Below are positions 6,956-8,049 of a stretch of 8,049 nt of DNA, piece by piece. Both the position numbers and the translations under genes were made by a program. Below the pieces are notes generated by a model. That model was not told the origin of the DNA and searched no databases. It saw only the letters and a program-made list of their open reading frames with translations. Every line of letters begins with the position of its first letter. Within the stretch, counting starts at the first letter, position 1. Source of the stretch: an uncultured Roseburia sp. (lineage in GTDB: Bacteria > Bacillota > Clostridia > Lachnospirales > Lachnospiraceae); assembly GCA_946055175.1 (NCBI GenBank), contig CAMGET010000047.1:1-8049 (forward strand), written 5' to 3'.

Positions 6956-7888
6956 CTATAATTTCTTTTTCCACTTGCTGATTTCCTGTAAACGGAACTC
7001 AAATTCTCTCCGCTCTTTATGCTTAAATGTCTGTAATATCATTCCCGAGAAAAAGGACATCATCGCAATAATTACACAGAAACCGCAGACAATCAATGTA
7101 GGGAATCTCTCTACTAATCCTGTTACCAGATATTCATAGAAAACAGGAATAAAAAATAACAGTGCAAGCAATATCAGAATAAGTGCAAGCAATCCAAAAA
7201 ACTGCAATGGTTTATAATCACAGAACAAGTGTAAAATAGTTTTCAGCACCTTCAAACCATCTGAAACCGTGTTCAGCTTCGAAACACTGCCTTCCGGGCG
7301 GTCCCGATAGGTAATCACATGATTTTTCAAAGACATATTTTTATCTATCGCATGAATCGTCATTTCTGTTTCAATTTCAAAGCCCTGTGACAATACCGGA
7401 AATGATTTCACAAAACGGTAGCTGAACGCCCGATAGCCTGTCATCACGTCGCGTATATCGGTTTTAAACATATGATTAATCGCAAAACGAACAATAGAAT
7501 TTCCAAAATTGTGGAAAGGCCGCTTATTCTCTTCAAAGTAAGTGGACGACAGGCGGTCACCTATTACCATATCCACACCCTGCTCTAAAACCTCTTCCAC
7601 CATAACCCTTGCTTCCTCTGCCGGATAAGTATCATCACCATCTACCATAATGTAGCACTCCGCATCAATCTCTAAAAACATGCGGCGCACCACATTTCCT
7701 TTTCCCTGCTGATGCTCATATCTGACAATGGCTCCTGCCTCTCTTGCAAGTTCATCCGTTCCATCCGTGGAATTGTTATCATATACATAAATCTGTGCTT
7801 CCGGGAGGGCAGCCTTCCAGTCTCTTACTACTTTTTGAACGGTTTTACTCTCATTATAGCAAGGTACCAAAACTGCTATTTTATCCAT
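6956..7888 (-). CDS. Family 2 glycosyltransferase, polyprenyl-phosphate sugar synthase type, two C-terminal membrane segments
   Basis: This 310-residue protein probably moves a sugar from a nucleotide donor to a polyprenyl phosphate at the inner face of the membrane. The GT-A domain starts at residue 1 (DKIAVLVPCYNES, 2-14) and carries YDNNSTDGT (36-44), the metal-binding DGDD (83-86) within MVDGDDTYP, DVMTGYRAF (147-155) and the RPEGSVSKL loop (197-205). All expected DPM1/GtrB-like residues are present. Two membrane helices (about 228-250 and 263-287) and a basic tail (KWKKKL) anchor it. The sugar donor and acceptor are not readable from sequence. The ATG is preceded on the - strand by AAAGGAG, which overlaps the stop codon of the upstream partial gene, so the two are probably co-transcribed. 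Such enzymes supply lipid-linked sugars for glycosylation of teichoic acids, polysaccharides or proteins by membrane GT-C enzymes. Confidence 0.93.
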   Translation of the reverse strand: MDKIAVLVPCYNESKTVQKVVRDWKAALPEAQIYVYDNNSTDGTDELAREAGAIVRYEHQQGKGNVVRRMFLEIDAECYIMVDGDDTYPAEEARVMVEEVLEQGVDMVIGDRLSSTYFEENKRPFHNFGNSIVRFAINHMFKTDIRDVMTGYRAFSYRFVKSFPVLSQGFEIETEMTIHAIDKNMSLKNHVITYRDRPEGSVSKLNTVSDGLKVLKTILHLFCDYKPLQFFGLLALILILLALLFFIPVFYEYLVTGLVERFPTLIVCGFCVIIAMMSFFSGMILQTFKHKERREFEFRLQEISKWKKKL

Positions 7889-7901
7889 CCGTTTTTCTCC
7901 T

Positions 7902-8049
7902 TTATCTTTCCGTATCTATTCTGACCATGCATTCCGCTGCTACACAAAGCAATGCAAAGCAGGTGATTGCCAGTTCTCTGTATGTCATAAAAACATGTAT
8001 TCCCGAATGATTTGCCAAAACGGCATACCACGCAAGCGGATAACAAGCT
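7902..8049 (-). CDS. C-terminal end of a membrane protein, possibly a GT-C-like glycosyltransferase (runs off right edge)
   Basis: On the - strand a frame is open from the window edge (first full codon 8048-8046) for 48 codons to a TAA at 7904-7902. The residues read YPLAWYAVLANHSGIHVFMT and continue with a hydrophobic stretch (LAITCFALLCVAA) before a short polar tail, which looks like the last membrane helix of a polytopic protein. The stop codon overlaps the AAAGGAG serving the glycosyltransferase 13 bases downstream, an arrangement typical of one operon. The WY...NHS.IH...T.R pattern resembles the ends of large clostridial membrane proteins of the sugar-transferring type, a recollection that I cannot check here. 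Only the tail is visible, so the function is a guess. The alternative - strand frame through the same bases also stays open but has no such character. Confidence 0.6.
   Translation of the reverse strand, partial: ACYPLAWYAVLANHSGIHVFMTYRELAITCFALLCVAAECMVRIDTER

Noticed and set aside
7712..8010. Two overlapping + strand open frames near the right end
   Set aside because: They lie antisense to the glycosyltransferase start and the partial membrane gene, whose - strand coding is supported by clear motifs and a good ribosome binding site.

Overview
The window looks like a chromosomal stretch from a low-to-moderate GC Firmicute, most likely a Lachnospiraceae-type clostridium. The grounds are the strong AGGAGG-type ribosome binding sites, the codon use, the NarL-type two-component system divergent from an ABC-2 exporter, and the radical SAM/DUF4130 pair that is common in clostridia. 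The assignment is from recognition, not from a search. No rRNA, tRNA, CRISPR array, insertion sequence or phage gene is visible.

Left part (1-1765, + strand): the C-terminal part of a putative DNA modification/repair radical SAM protein (TIGR03916-like, cut by the window edge) overlaps by 43 bases a full DUF4130/TIGR03915-like 'DNA metabolism' protein. The two are a translationally coupled pair of unknown biochemical function.

Centre (1777-6921): a two-gene histidine kinase/response regulator operon on the - strand (NarL/DesK type) faces away from a three-gene + strand ABC-2 export operon made of one ATPase and two different permeases. The 183-base divergent intergenic region carries a TGACA/TGTCA inverted repeat plus a third half-site, just upstream of a promoter with a good -10 and a poor -35. 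The simplest reading is that the kinase senses a membrane or envelope signal, the regulator binds these sites, and the exporter is switched on. The cargo cannot be read from the sequence.

Right part (6956-8049, - strand): after a strong bidirectional terminator shared by the convergent operons comes a membrane-anchored family 2 glycosyltransferase of the polyprenyl-phosphate sugar synthase type. The end of a further membrane protein (stop at 7902-7904, running off the right edge) lies 13 bases upstream of it. The two probably form an envelope-glycosylation operon.

Most of the window is ordinary in gene content. The least understood parts are the radical SAM/DUF4130 pair and the signal and cargo of the regulated exporter.
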